In this document: piece by piece, positions 17,678 through 26,639 of the stretch
Position numbering within the stretch: position 1 is the stretch's first letter
How the letters are laid out: each line of letters opens with the position of its first letter
Assembly (NCBI RefSeq): GCF_007845635.1
Contig: NZ_SELG01000042.1
Location: forward strand, 1 to 64,000
DNA length: 64,000 nt
Reading direction: 5' to 3'
DNA from: Apibacter muscae
GTDB taxonomy: Bacteria > Bacteroidota > Bacteroidia > Flavobacteriales > Weeksellaceae
The notes under the pieces: model-generated
What the model was told of the DNA's origin: nothing
Seen by the model: the letters and a program-made list of their open reading frames with translations, nothing else
Database searches by the model: none
Made by a program: the position numbers and the translations under genes

Positions 17678-18145
17678 ATGAATTACCAACTTTATAGAGA
17701 ACAACACCTAAATTGTAATATCAAAGAAGCATGGGAATTTTTTTCATCGCCTAAAAATTTATCTTTAATTACTCCTAAAGATTTAGGGTTGACGGTTTTA
17801 ACTAATTTTGAAGATGATGAAATTTATGAAGGTATGATTATTAACTATAAAGTTTCCCCATTGTTAAATATTCCCTTAAAATGGCAAACGAGAATTATAC
17901 AAGTGGACTATCAAAGAAGTTTTACTGACTTTCAAGAAAAAGGACCTTATAAATATTGGAATCATTTTCATGAATTCATCCCTAAAAGCCAAGGAGTATT
18001 GATGAAAGATACTGTTGATTACGAACTACCATTAGGAGTTTTAGGAGTTTTTGCTCATAACATATTTATAAAAAATAAATTGAAAAGCATTTTTGAATAT
18101 CGTTTTAATATTCTGGAAAAAATTTTTAATTCAAATTTAAACTAA
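17678..18145 (+). CDS. SRPBCC-fold protein in the carotenoid operon
   Basis: 155 residues. The pattern EQHLNCNIKEAWEFFSSPKN and the later LGVLGVFAHNIFIKNKLKSIFEYR are typical of the SRPBCC (START-like) hydrophobic-ligand-binding family. Such small proteins are often found between crtB and crtZ in Bacteroidota. A role as a carotenoid-binding or carrier protein, or as a helper of the pathway, is inferred from position and from the ligand-binding fold; no enzyme activity is known to me. It stops 1 base before crtZ and is probably in the operon. Confidence 0.75.
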   Translation: MNYQLYREQHLNCNIKEAWEFFSSPKNLSLITPKDLGLTVLTNFEDDEIYEGMIINYKVSPLLNIPLKWQTRIIQVDYQRSFTDFQEKGPYKYWNHFHEFIPKSQGVLMKDTVDYELPLGVLGVFAHNIFIKNKLKSIFEYRFNILEKIFNSNLN

Positions 18146-18146
18146 T

Positions 18147-18605
18147 ATGAATTTTTTTGTTGTTCTTATAACCTTTCTTTCCATGGAAGGATTTACTTGG
18201 GTGGTACATAAATATATAATGCATGGATTTTTGTGGGTATTACATAAAGATCATCACGACCATAGTAGTCCCGGGAATTTAGAAAAAAATGATTATTTCT
18301 TTGTCATATTTGCTCTTCCTACCATAGCACTTATGTACTTTGGAAGTCTGAATAATTTTAATATTCTTTTTTATATAGGGTTAGGAATCATGTTGTATGG
18401 TTTGGCGTATTTTTTTGTTCATGATATATTTATACATCAACGTATTAAAATTTTCAAGCACACTAAAAATCCCTATTTTCTAGCTCTTCGAAGGGCTCAT
18501 AAACAGCATCATAAATATATAGGTAAGTACGAGGGTGAATGTTTTGGTTTTTTATTTGTACCAATAAAATATTTTAAGATGTATTCTAAATCTGACACTC
18601 AATGA
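18147..18605 (+). CDS. crtZ: Beta-carotene hydroxylase
   Basis: 152 residues, an integral membrane di-iron hydroxylase that turns beta-carotene into zeaxanthin by way of cryptoxanthin. The histidine clusters are visible: HKYIMHGFLWVLHKDHHDH near residues 22-40, HDIFIHQR near 92 and RRAHKQHHKY near 112. The four hydrophobic helices and the length match CrtZ. Its stop overlaps the start of the lycopene cyclase gene by four bases (ATGA), indicating translational coupling. Confidence 0.93.
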   Translation: MNFFVVLITFLSMEGFTWVVHKYIMHGFLWVLHKDHHDHSSPGNLEKNDYFFVIFALPTIALMYFGSLNNFNILFYIGLGIMLYGLAYFFVHDIFIHQRIKIFKHTKNPYFLALRRAHKQHHKYIGKYEGECFGFLFVPIKYFKMYSKSDTQ

Positions 18606-19321
18606 TTGCCTATACTTACATAACTGTATTATTTTTTACTATAATAATATGTTTGATAGCCTCATTTAATCCTTTAATAAAATTTAATAAATATTTTGGA
18701 GTTTTTATCAAATCAGCCATATGCGCATCAATCCCCTTTATATTGTGGGATGTTTATTTTACTCATTTAGGTGTTTGGTGGTTTGATACCCGTTATACCC
18801 TAGGAATAACTATAGCCGGTTTACCTATAGAGGAATGGTTGTTTTTTATTTGTATACCTTTTTCCTGTATATTTACCTACTACTGCATTGATAAATTTTT
18901 TAATATACGATGGCTTAGAGGTTTTAATAATATGATTGTTTTTTTTAGTATTGTTACATGCTCTCTTATAGCTTTATTATATAGTCCAAAAATATATACC
19001 TTAATAACAACACTAGCAACGATTCTTACCCTTATTTTTTTACATTTTATAGCCCGTGCATATTGGATTTCTCAAGCATCATTTGTATTTACAATACTTA
19101 TGCTTGGTTTTTTTCCAGTAAACGGAATTCTTACAGGATTTGGTTTGGATCACCCCATTGTGAATTATAATCCTAAAGGTTATATGGGCGTAAGAATGGG
19201 TACAATTCCAATAGAAGATGCAATTTACGGTTATACACAGTTTTTATGGGTATTATATTTTTTTAAAAAATATTCAAGCAAAAAAAATCTAAAGATGCGG
19301 AAAATTGAACCTAATGAGTAA
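18602..19321 (+). CDS. Lycopene cyclase, fused CrtYc/CrtYd type
   Basis: 239 residues with about seven membrane helices. Two copies of the PxE(E/D) motif are seen, PIEEWLFF near residue 75 and PIEDAIYGY near residue 203. These mark the two halves that are separate CrtYc and CrtYd subunits in actinobacteria and one polypeptide in Bacteroidota. It should convert lycopene to beta-carotene. The operon order crtI-crtB-SRPBCC-crtZ-cyclase is internally consistent with zeaxanthin as the end product. Confidence 0.88.
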   Translation: MIAYTYITVLFFTIIICLIASFNPLIKFNKYFGVFIKSAICASIPFILWDVYFTHLGVWWFDTRYTLGITIAGLPIEEWLFFICIPFSCIFTYYCIDKFFNIRWLRGFNNMIVFFSIVTCSLIALLYSPKIYTLITTLATILTLIFLHFIARAYWISQASFVFTILMLGFFPVNGILTGFGLDHPIVNYNPKGYMGVRMGTIPIEDAIYGYTQFLWVLYFFKKYSSKKNLKMRKIEPNE

Positions 19322-19453
19322 ATAAATTTTAAACTAAATAATCATAATAAAAATAAGATAAATAATGTATTTAGATGAGTGGAAATTTTTTAAATATAAA
19401 TACCTGGTTAATAAATATTTAAATAATCTAAAAATTTATAGATATCAATTAAA

Positions 19454-19483
19454 TTGGTTACGGAAATTTTATTTATAAATTTG
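19454..19483 (+). promoter_or_regulatory. Promoter with TTG -33 and TAAATTTG -7 for the EamA gene
   Basis: TTG at 19454-19456, a 19-base spacer, and TAAATTTG at 19476-19483 match both Bacteroidota promoter elements and their usual spacing. It lies just upstream of the TTG start at 19504 and is the best complete promoter in the window. Confidence 0.7.
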
Positions 19484-19503
19484 TATAAAATAAAATTAAC
19501 TCC

Positions 19504-20412
19504 TTGAATTTAAAATACATCAAATCCTTACTTTGCGTAGCTTTTGCATCTTCATGTTATGGAATGGTAGCAATTTTTGTAAGGTTGGCATACCAACAAC
19601 ATTATAACACTGCTGAAATAATCATTTCTCAAGCACTTATAGGTTTTTTAGGACTTTTACTTATTTATTTTATCTCTCAAAATAAATATAAGAACTATTT
19701 ATATACAAAAAAGGATATTATAAAGCTAATGATATGTGGCTGCTCATTTGCATTTACCAATACTTTTTTTTATCAAGCAGTACGTTTGGGAATACCTGTA
19801 GCCATTTGTACCGTGCTACTTATGCAAGCAGTATGGATGGGTTCAGTAGTAGATTTTATAGTGAATAAGAAGAAACCTTCTATTGTTGAAATTATAGCAA
19901 TTTTAACCATACTGGTGGGTACCTTTTTAGCTACAAACATTTTAGAGCACAAGAAAGAACAACTAAATTTTTTAGGATTAACTTTTGGCTTTTTAGCTGC
20001 CGTATCCTATACCTTTTCATTATTTTCCACCAATAAAATTAGCGTAAATGTACCTCCAACACTAAGGCCTGCTTGTTTATTATTTGGGGCGAGCCTTATG
20101 GTTAGTTTAATTTGGAGCCATGAATTGGTAAACGAACCGTTCCATCCATCCATTTTTTATAAGTGGGGTTTAATCATTGCCTTTTTCGGTACTATATTAG
20201 CTACTTCCTTATTTTCAAGTCACATGCCTGTGGTTGGTATTGGGGTAGGTAGCATAGTCGCCTCTATAGAACTTCCGACTTCAGTTATTGCTGCTAAAAT
20301 AATTTTATCAGAAAATATAAATTATATACAATGGGTGGGCATACTATTAATTCTATTGTCGGTAGTTTTTTTAAATATTCCTTTGCTGAGATCCAATAAA
20401 ACTAGTAATTGA
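19504..20412 (+). CDS. EamA/DMT family transporter
   Basis: 302 residues with about ten membrane helices in two EamA repeats (residues about 7-146 and 157-296), the drug/metabolite transporter superfamily. The first helix lies right after a TTG start (NLKYIKSLLCVAFASSCYG); the next ATG at 19564 would cut into that helix, so TTG is preferred. The substrate cannot be read from the sequence; amino acids or other small metabolites are typical. A second EamA gene is at 25668. Confidence 0.82.
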   Translation: MNLKYIKSLLCVAFASSCYGMVAIFVRLAYQQHYNTAEIIISQALIGFLGLLLIYFISQNKYKNYLYTKKDIIKLMICGCSFAFTNTFFYQAVRLGIPVAICTVLLMQAVWMGSVVDFIVNKKKPSIVEIIAILTILVGTFLATNILEHKKEQLNFLGLTFGFLAAVSYTFSLFSTNKISVNVPPTLRPACLLFGASLMVSLIWSHELVNEPFHPSIFYKWGLIIAFFGTILATSLFSSHMPVVGIGVGSIVASIELPTSVIAAKIILSENINYIQWVGILLILLSVVFLNIPLLRSNKTSN

Positions 20413-20659
20413 TTTAAAAAGAATAAATAATATTAGTATATCTATAAGGAAATAATATTTGTGAATATATCTATATTAATTTATTGTAAATTATTATAGA
20501 TATAAAATATATTTTCGTTTAATGAAATATTTGTTATGTAATAGTATGATTTGTTGATGCGAATAACATTCATAGATCAATTATAAATCATATATTAAAA
20601 CATTAACCCTTTTACCACAAACTTAAAAATCACTTACGGATATGTTTTCATAAATTATC

Positions 20660-20667
20660 TAACTTTG
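20660..20667 (+). promoter_or_regulatory. Candidate -7 promoter element for dnaE
   Basis: TAACTTTG matches TAnnTTTG and ends only 4 bases before the dnaE ATG at 20672. Transcription would start at or almost at the initiation codon. No TTG at -33 is evident. Confidence 0.5.
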
Positions 20668-20671
20668 TAAT

Positions 20672-23600
20672 ATGAATTTTTTAGTATTTGATACCGAAAC
20701 TACCGGTCTTCCTGCCAATGCTAGTGCGCCAGTTTCAGACTCTGACAATTGGCCGAGAATGGTGCAAATTGCTTGGCAGTTGCACGACGAAAATGGTAAT
20801 TTAATTGAAAATTATGATTATATAATTAAACCGGAAGGTTATGATATACCTTTTAACGCACAAAAAATTCATGGCATTAGTACTGAAAAAGCGTTAGCTG
20901 AAGGGTATGATCTAAAAGAAATACTGGATAAATTTAATAAAGTTTTAGAAAAAAATCCAATTCTAGTTGGGCAAAATATAGCTTTTGATATTCCTATTGT
21001 TGGAGCAGAATTCTACAGAAAATCAATTGATAACCATATAGCCGATTTAGATTTAGTAGATACAGCCAAAGAGGGTACAAATTTTTGTGCTATTCCTGGA
21101 GGAATAGGAGGTGGGTTTAAATACCCCAAATTGTCTGAATTGTACGAAAAACTTTTTGGTTATAGTTTTGATGAAGCTCATAATGCAGCTGCAGACGTAA
21201 ATGCAACTGCCCAAGCTTTTTGGGAGTTGGTTCGTTTAAATCAGATAGAACCTAAAAAATTAGGTTTTACACCAGAACAACTTGTAAACTTTATAAATAA
21301 TCACCCAAATCCTTTTCAACCTTTTGATATTGTTGTACGGCAGCAGGTTAAGGATTTTAATGAAAAATTAAAAGAAAGTAGAAAAGATCATAAAAGATCA
21401 ATTGATGAGATTGATTATTCTCAATATTTTCATTTTCACAATCACTCCGTATTTTCAATATTAACTTCCACCAGTAAACACTCAGATCTAATTCAAAAAA
21501 CTCTTGAATTTAACATGCCTGCGCTAGGTGTTACAGATACCGGTAATTTAATGGGAGCTTTTGCTTTTTTAAATGAAATAAAAAAAGTCAATGGGAAAAT
21601 TAAAGATCAAAACGCTAAGATTAATGCAGGAGATATTCATAAACCTTTGCAAAGAGAAATTCTTCCCATCGTAGGATGTGAATTGTATATATCTGAAAAT
21701 TATTTACAAAACAAATTCACTAAGGACAATCCAGATCGTAGATATACGCAGGTGCTACTAGCCAAAAATTATCAGGGATTTAAAAACCTGTCAAAGTTAT
21801 CAACATTAGGATATCAATTAGGTTATTATGCCGGCTTTCCAAGAATTGGTAAAGATCTTATTGAAAAATATAAAGAAAATCTTATCGCTACCACCGGTGG
21901 ACTGTCTTCAGAAATACCTAGCTTAATACTGAATGTTGGAGAGAAGCAAGCAGAAGAAGCCTTTGTATATTGGCATCAATTGTTTGGAGAAGACTTTTAC
22001 GTAGAGTTATTAAGACATCATTTAGCAGAAGAAGATCATTTAAATCAAGTACTTTTAAAATTCGCAGAAAAATATCAAGTAAAAGTATTAGCCCAAAATG
22101 ATACGTATTATATTAATAAAGAAGAAGCTGAAACGCAAGATATACTTCTTTGTATAAAAGATGGTGAAAAACAATCCACGCCTAAAGGTAAAGGTTTTGG
22201 GAAAAGATACGGATTGCCCAATGAGGAGTATAACTTTAAATCTCAAGAGGAAATGGCTACGTTATTTGCTGATATTCCTGATGCGATTGAAAATTTCAAA
22301 GATTTTATAAAAAAATTTGAACCTTACCAATTGGCAAGAGAAGTTCTCTTGCCTAAATTTGATATACCTGAGGAATTTAAAGATCCAAAAGACGATGAGG
22401 ATGGGGGGAAAAGAGGAGAAAATGCCTATTTGGCGCATTTAACTTGGGAAGGAGCAAAAAAAAGGTATGGTGAGAATATACAAGAATCAACTAAAGAAAG
22501 ATTACAATTTGAATTAGAAATTATTGCCAAAACAGGATATCCCGGTTATTTCTTAATTGTTCAGGATTTTACTTCTCAAGCCCGAAAAATGGGAGTAGCT
22601 GTAGGACCTGGTAGAGGTTCAGCAGCCGGATCTGCGGTTGCCTATTGTATAGGAATTACAAATATAGATCCTGTAAAATATGATTTACTTTTTGAGCGTT
22701 TTCTAAATCCAGATCGAGTTTCTTTGCCAGATATTGATATTGACTTTGATGATAGGGGCAGGGAAAAAATTATTCAATGGGTAGTAGAAAAATACGGACA
22801 AAATCAAGTTGCACAAATTATTACTTATGGGACATTGGCTGGACGATCTGCAATACGAGATGCAGGTAGAGTATTGGAGCTACCATTGAGCGATACCGAT
22901 CGTTTGTCTAAAAACTTACCGGCAACTTTAAATTTAACAAAACTCAAAAATAAATCAGAGGCAGATATTCAGAAAGATTTTGGAAAAGAAGAAGCTCAAC
23001 CTGTATTAGAATTGAAGCACAAATTTAAATCCAATGATCTTGAAGGAAAAGTAATACAAAATGCTTCTTTACTAGAAGGAAGTATACGAAATACTGGAGT
23101 TCATGCTTGCGGGGTGATTATTACACCCGAAGATATAACCAACCTTATCCCGGTGGCTGTAGCCAAAGATTCCTCCTTATTAGTTTCACAATTTGATAAT
23201 TCAGTGGTTGAAAGTGCGGGATTGCTTAAAATGGATTTTTTAGGCTTAAGAACCTTAACAATTATCGGGGATGCTGTAGAAATTATAAAAAAGAGAACAG
23301 GAAATAAAATAGATCCAGACGAATTTCCTTTAGACGATGAAAAAACTTATGAAATATTTAAAAATGGAAATACAGTAGGTATCTTTCAATACGAATCCCC
23401 TGGAATGCAAAAGCATTTAAAAGCTCTTCAACCCGACAAGTTTGAAGATCTAATAGCCATGAATGCTTTATACCGACCAGGGCCTTTGCAATACATCCCG
23501 AACTTTATTAATCGTAAACACGGTAAAGAACCCATAACCTATGATTTACCAGATATGGAAGAGTATTTGGCAGACACCTATGGAATTACGGTATACCAAG

Positions 23601-25042
23601 AACAAGTGATGCTACTCTCTCAGAAACTTGCAGGATTTACCAAAGGTGAAGCCGATGTTTTGAGAAAAGCTATGGGAAAAAAAATGATTGATGTCCTAAA
23701 TAAGATGGAAGCTAAGTTTGTGGACGGAGCTAAGTCTAAAGGACACCCGGAAGAGGTTTTAAAAAAAATATGGGAAGATTGGAAGGCTTTTGCACAATAT
23801 GCATTTAATAAATCGCATTCTACCTGCTATGCCTTTATTGCCTTTCAAACCGCCTATTTAAAAGCACATTATCCCGCAGAGTTTATGGCGGCATTGTTAA
23901 GTAATAACTTAAATAATCTTAGTACACTAACATTTTTTATGGAAGAATGTAAAAATATGGGGTTGGAAGTACTAGGACCCGATGTTAATGAAAGTGACTA
24001 TGAATTTACTGTAAATGAAAAAGGAGCCATACGTTTTGGTATGGGAGCAATCAAAGGAATTGGAGAAAATGCAGTTGAAGCTGTTGTAAATGAACGAAAT
24101 ACAAAAGGAAAGTATAAAAATTTATTTGATTTTTTTGAAAGAGTAGATCTTAAAAATATTAATAAAAAAGTTCTTGAAAATTTTGTATTGGCAGGTGCAT
24201 TTGATGATTTAGCGGATGGTAATAGAGCTCAATTTTTTACAGAAGAAAACGGATCCATTACCTTAGAAAAACTAGTTAGGTATGGTATAGCTTATCAAGG
24301 AGATAAAAATTCTGCTCAAAATTCGTTATTCGGAGATTTAGGTGATGAAGGTTTAGAGATCATGAAGCCCAATATCCCTCAGACGGAGGAGTGGACCACC
24401 ATGTATAAACTTGGAAAAGAAAAAGAAGTGGTAGGAATATATATATCAGCACATCCCATGGATAATTACAAATACGAATTAGATTTAGTAAAGCCCATGG
24501 ACATCGTTGAGATCAATGAAAACAAAGATAAATACGTCGGTAAGGAACTGTTTATTGCTGGAATGATATCACGCTTTGAACATAAGGAAATTAATGATGG
24601 GAGGGACCGCATAGCTTATTTCGATGTTGAAGATAAAACAGGAACTCTCTCACTTAAGTTAAAGAAGAATTACTTAGACTTACAAAAGTATTTAATTAAA
24701 AATTTATTTGTATTAGTTAAAATAACAGTAGGAATGATTAAAGATAATGGTTTTATATACATAAATGTTTTAAACATTGAAGAATTAAGTGGAATCATAG
24801 ATAAACATACCAAAAAATTAACCATAAAAATTAATTTGGAAGACTTAGATGAAAAAACATTAATTGCTCTAAATAAAATTTGTGATGAAAATTCAGGAAC
24901 TAAAGATATTCATTTTGAAATATTAGATAAAAAAAATAATCTTTTCTTAGAATCAGCCTCAATGAATAAAAGAATAAATATATCTAAAGAAGTACTAGAT
25001 CAGTTAAAAGACGAATTATATTTAGATTTTAGATTAAATTAG
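20672..25042 (+). CDS. dnaE: DNA polymerase III alpha subunit with N-terminal exonuclease domain
   Basis: 1456 residues, the replicative polymerase catalytic subunit. Residues 1-190 form a DEDD 3'-5' exonuclease (DTETTGLP at 7, NIAFDIPIV at 102, HNAAADVN at 170), which should proofread in cis. A PHP domain follows from about 252 (FHFHNHSVFSIL). The polymerase motif PDIDIDFDDRG near 685 carries the catalytic Asp residues. Helix-hairpin-helix and OB-fold regions fill the C-terminus (AHPMDNYKYEL near 1260). E. coli DnaE is about 1160 residues, so the extra length is mainly the exonuclease. The gene is in an isolated plus-strand position. Confidence 0.95.
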   Translation: MNFLVFDTETTGLPANASAPVSDSDNWPRMVQIAWQLHDENGNLIENYDYIIKPEGYDIPFNAQKIHGISTEKALAEGYDLKEILDKFNKVLEKNPILVGQNIAFDIPIVGAEFYRKSIDNHIADLDLVDTAKEGTNFCAIPGGIGGGFKYPKLSELYEKLFGYSFDEAHNAAADVNATAQAFWELVRLNQIEPKKLGFTPEQLVNFINNHPNPFQPFDIVVRQQVKDFNEKLKESRKDHKRSIDEIDYSQYFHFHNHSVFSILTSTSKHSDLIQKTLEFNMPALGVTDTGNLMGAFAFLNEIKKVNGKIKDQNAKINAGDIHKPLQREILPIVGCELYISENYLQNKFTKDNPDRRYTQVLLAKNYQGFKNLSKLSTLGYQLGYYAGFPRIGKDLIEKYKENLIATTGGLSSEIPSLILNVGEKQAEEAFVYWHQLFGEDFYVELLRHHLAEEDHLNQVLLKFAEKYQVKVLAQNDTYYINKEEAETQDILLCIKDGEKQSTPKGKGFGKRYGLPNEEYNFKSQEEMATLFADIPDAIENFKDFIKKFEPYQLAREVLLPKFDIPEEFKDPKDDEDGGKRGENAYLAHLTWEGAKKRYGENIQESTKERLQFELEIIAKTGYPGYFLIVQDFTSQARKMGVAVGPGRGSAAGSAVAYCIGITNIDPVKYDLLFERFLNPDRVSLPDIDIDFDDRGREKIIQWVVEKYGQNQVAQIITYGTLAGRSAIRDAGRVLELPLSDTDRLSKNLPATLNLTKLKNKSEADIQKDFGKEEAQPVLELKHKFKSNDLEGKVIQNASLLEGSIRNTGVHACGVIITPEDITNLIPVAVAKDSSLLVSQFDNSVVESAGLLKMDFLGLRTLTIIGDAVEIIKKRTGNKIDPDEFPLDDEKTYEIFKNGNTVGIFQYESPGMQKHLKALQPDKFEDLIAMNALYRPGPLQYIPNFINRKHGKEPITYDLPDMEEYLADTYGITVYQEQVMLLSQKLAGFTKGEADVLRKAMGKKMIDVLNKMEAKFVDGAKSKGHPEEVLKKIWEDWKAFAQYAFNKSHSTCYAFIAFQTAYLKAHYPAEFMAALLSNNLNNLSTLTFFMEECKNMGLEVLGPDVNESDYEFTVNEKGAIRFGMGAIKGIGENAVEAVVNERNTKGKYKNLFDFFERVDLKNINKKVLENFVLAGAFDDLADGNRAQFFTEENGSITLEKLVRYGIAYQGDKNSAQNSLFGDLGDEGLEIMKPNIPQTEEWTTMYKLGKEKEVVGIYISAHPMDNYKYELDLVKPMDIVEINENKDKYVGKELFIAGMISRFEHKEINDGRDRIAYFDVEDKTGTLSLKLKKNYLDLQKYLIKNLFVLVKITVGMIKDNGFIYINVLNIEELSGIIDKHTKKLTIKINLEDLDEKTLIALNKICDENSGTKDIHFEILDKKNNLFLESASMNKRINISKEVLDQLKDELYLDFRLN

Positions 25043-25091
25043 CTAAAAAATTTTAACCTTCATAGAAATTATTTTGTAGAAAATAATATCT

Positions 25092-25646
25092 ATGCATCTT
25101 AAATTGAATCTAAAACATTTAGTGAGTAATATAAAAATTCAATACTATAAATCTCCGGTTGGAAAACTTGTAATAGGTGCTTATAAGGAAAAAATTTGTT
25201 TGTGTGATTGGTTATATAGAAAAAAAAGAGAAGTAATTGATAGTAGAATAAAAGGTTACTTAGAAGCGGATTATATCTTCAGTAAATCAGAGGTAATTGA
25301 TCAAACAATTATTCAATTAAAAGAATATTTCAATAAAGAACGTAAGACATTCAACATTCCTATATTACTTTGCGGTAGTGAATTTCAAAAATTAGTTTGG
25401 ACAGAGTTAATGAATGTTCCATATGGTAGAACAACAAGTTATTTAGAATTGTCCAAAAATATAAAAAATATAAATGCTATTCGTGCGGTAGCGAATGCAA
25501 ATGGAGCTAATGGCATTTCAATAATTATTCCGTGTCATAGAATAATTGGTGTTAATGGCGGATTAACCGGTTATTCAGGTGGTTTAAAAGCTAAAAAAAA
25601 ATTACTAGAATTAGAAGCACCATTTATCCAAACCACTTTATTTTAA
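25092..25646 (+). CDS. ogt: Methylated-DNA-[protein]-cysteine S-methyltransferase
   Basis: 184 residues. Repairs O6-alkylguanine by suicidal transfer to its active Cys. The motif IIPCHRIIGVNGGLTGYSGG contains the catalytic Cys near residue 147, and FQKLVWTELMNVPYGRTTSY is the helix-turn-helix DNA-binding start. The N-terminal ribonuclease-like domain is present, but no Ada regulatory domain. It follows dnaE by 49 bases and faces the second EamA gene. Confidence 0.9.
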   Translation: MHLKLNLKHLVSNIKIQYYKSPVGKLVIGAYKEKICLCDWLYRKKREVIDSRIKGYLEADYIFSKSEVIDQTIIQLKEYFNKERKTFNIPILLCGSEFQKLVWTELMNVPYGRTTSYLELSKNIKNINAIRAVANANGANGISIIIPCHRIIGVNGGLTGYSGGLKAKKKLLELEAPFIQTTLF

Positions 25647-25667
25647 AACAAGTTTTAAAGAATAATT

Positions 25668-26540
25668 TTATCGTAAAGAATTTCTATTTTTTAAGTAACC
25701 GTTGGTGCAAATGGCTAAAATCATTATCGCAGTAGCAATATAAAAGGTTAAACTCATTTTTTCAGCATCACCCCAAATCAAAAAGGCTATTAGTATTGCG
25801 TATACAGGCTCTAAATTTATGGATAGCATAATGGTGAATGGTGTAAGAAATTTCATTAATTTAATAGTATGAATCATTGGTAAACATGTTAATATACAAC
25901 TTAATATGATTAGCCAGAATATGTCCATGAATTTAATATGGATGATTTGATCTAAATTATTTCCAAGCCCAATAAATAAATTTAGAATTAAGAACCCACC
26001 AATCATTTCATAAAAAGTAAGAACAGTAGCGTTACTTTTTGAGTGAAGTTTACCATTGATGACAGAAAATAATGCAGAAAGTAAAGCGCAACTTACTCCC
26101 ATTAGAATACCCTTCCAATATTGAAATTCAGTTTTAAAAATTAAGAAAATACATAGAATAATAATTATACTTATAAATATTTCTGAAATTTTAATTTTTC
26201 TCTTTAAAAAAATAGGTTCCAACAACGCAGCAAATAAGGTTCCGGTAGATAATGTAGAAGTAGCAATGGAAATGTTGGAAATTTTAATAGCTCCATAAAA
26301 TAGTATCCAATGAATACCTATTACAAAACCACAGCCTATAAATTGTAAAATTAATTTTTTTTTAATAATAAAATTTTCTTTGACAATAAAGCGTAAATAA
26401 ATATATAGAAATACGGTTGCAATTAAGGTTCTTCCCCATACTAAGGGTATGGATGATAATGTGATTAGTTTACCAATAACACCAGTAAACCCCCACATTA
26501 GAACAATAAATTGCAATTGGATATAAGCAGGAATTTTCAT
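25668..26540 (-). CDS. EamA/DMT family transporter
   Basis: 290 residues with about ten membrane helices arranged as two EamA repeats. It opens with a Gly/Trp-rich first helix (MWGFTGVIGKLI) and keeps the family pattern PLVWGRTLIAT. It differs from the other EamA protein of the window in detail. The substrate is unknown. A promoter core lies 21 bases upstream, and the gene is monocistronic and convergent with the alkyltransferase. Confidence 0.83.
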   Translation of the reverse strand: MKIPAYIQLQFIVLMWGFTGVIGKLITLSSIPLVWGRTLIATVFLYIYLRFIVKENFIIKKKLILQFIGCGFVIGIHWILFYGAIKISNISIATSTLSTGTLFAALLEPIFLKRKIKISEIFISIIIILCIFLIFKTEFQYWKGILMGVSCALLSALFSVINGKLHSKSNATVLTFYEMIGGFLILNLFIGLGNNLDQIIHIKFMDIFWLIILSCILTCLPMIHTIKLMKFLTPFTIMLSINLEPVYAILIAFLIWGDAEKMSLTFYIATAIMILAICTNGYLKNRNSLR

Positions 26541-26560
26541 AAGATAAAATTAACAATCCG

Positions 26561-26568
26561 CAAATATA
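26561..26568 (-). promoter_or_regulatory. Candidate -7 promoter element for the EamA gene
   Basis: Minus strand TATATTTG followed by C; 20 bases lie between it and the ATG at 26540. It fits TAnnTTTG; no clear -33 TTG. Confidence 0.55.
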
Positions 26569-26639
26569 TCATTTAAGAATTACTGTTAAAACCTATTTCT
26601 ATTATAAAATGTATAGGATGAATTTAACTTTATCAAAAA

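Noticed and set aside
25642-25659. Palindrome tttaaaac-aa-gttttaaa between convergent genes
   Set aside because: The stem is AT-only apart from one pair and has no clean T-run, too weak to call a terminator.
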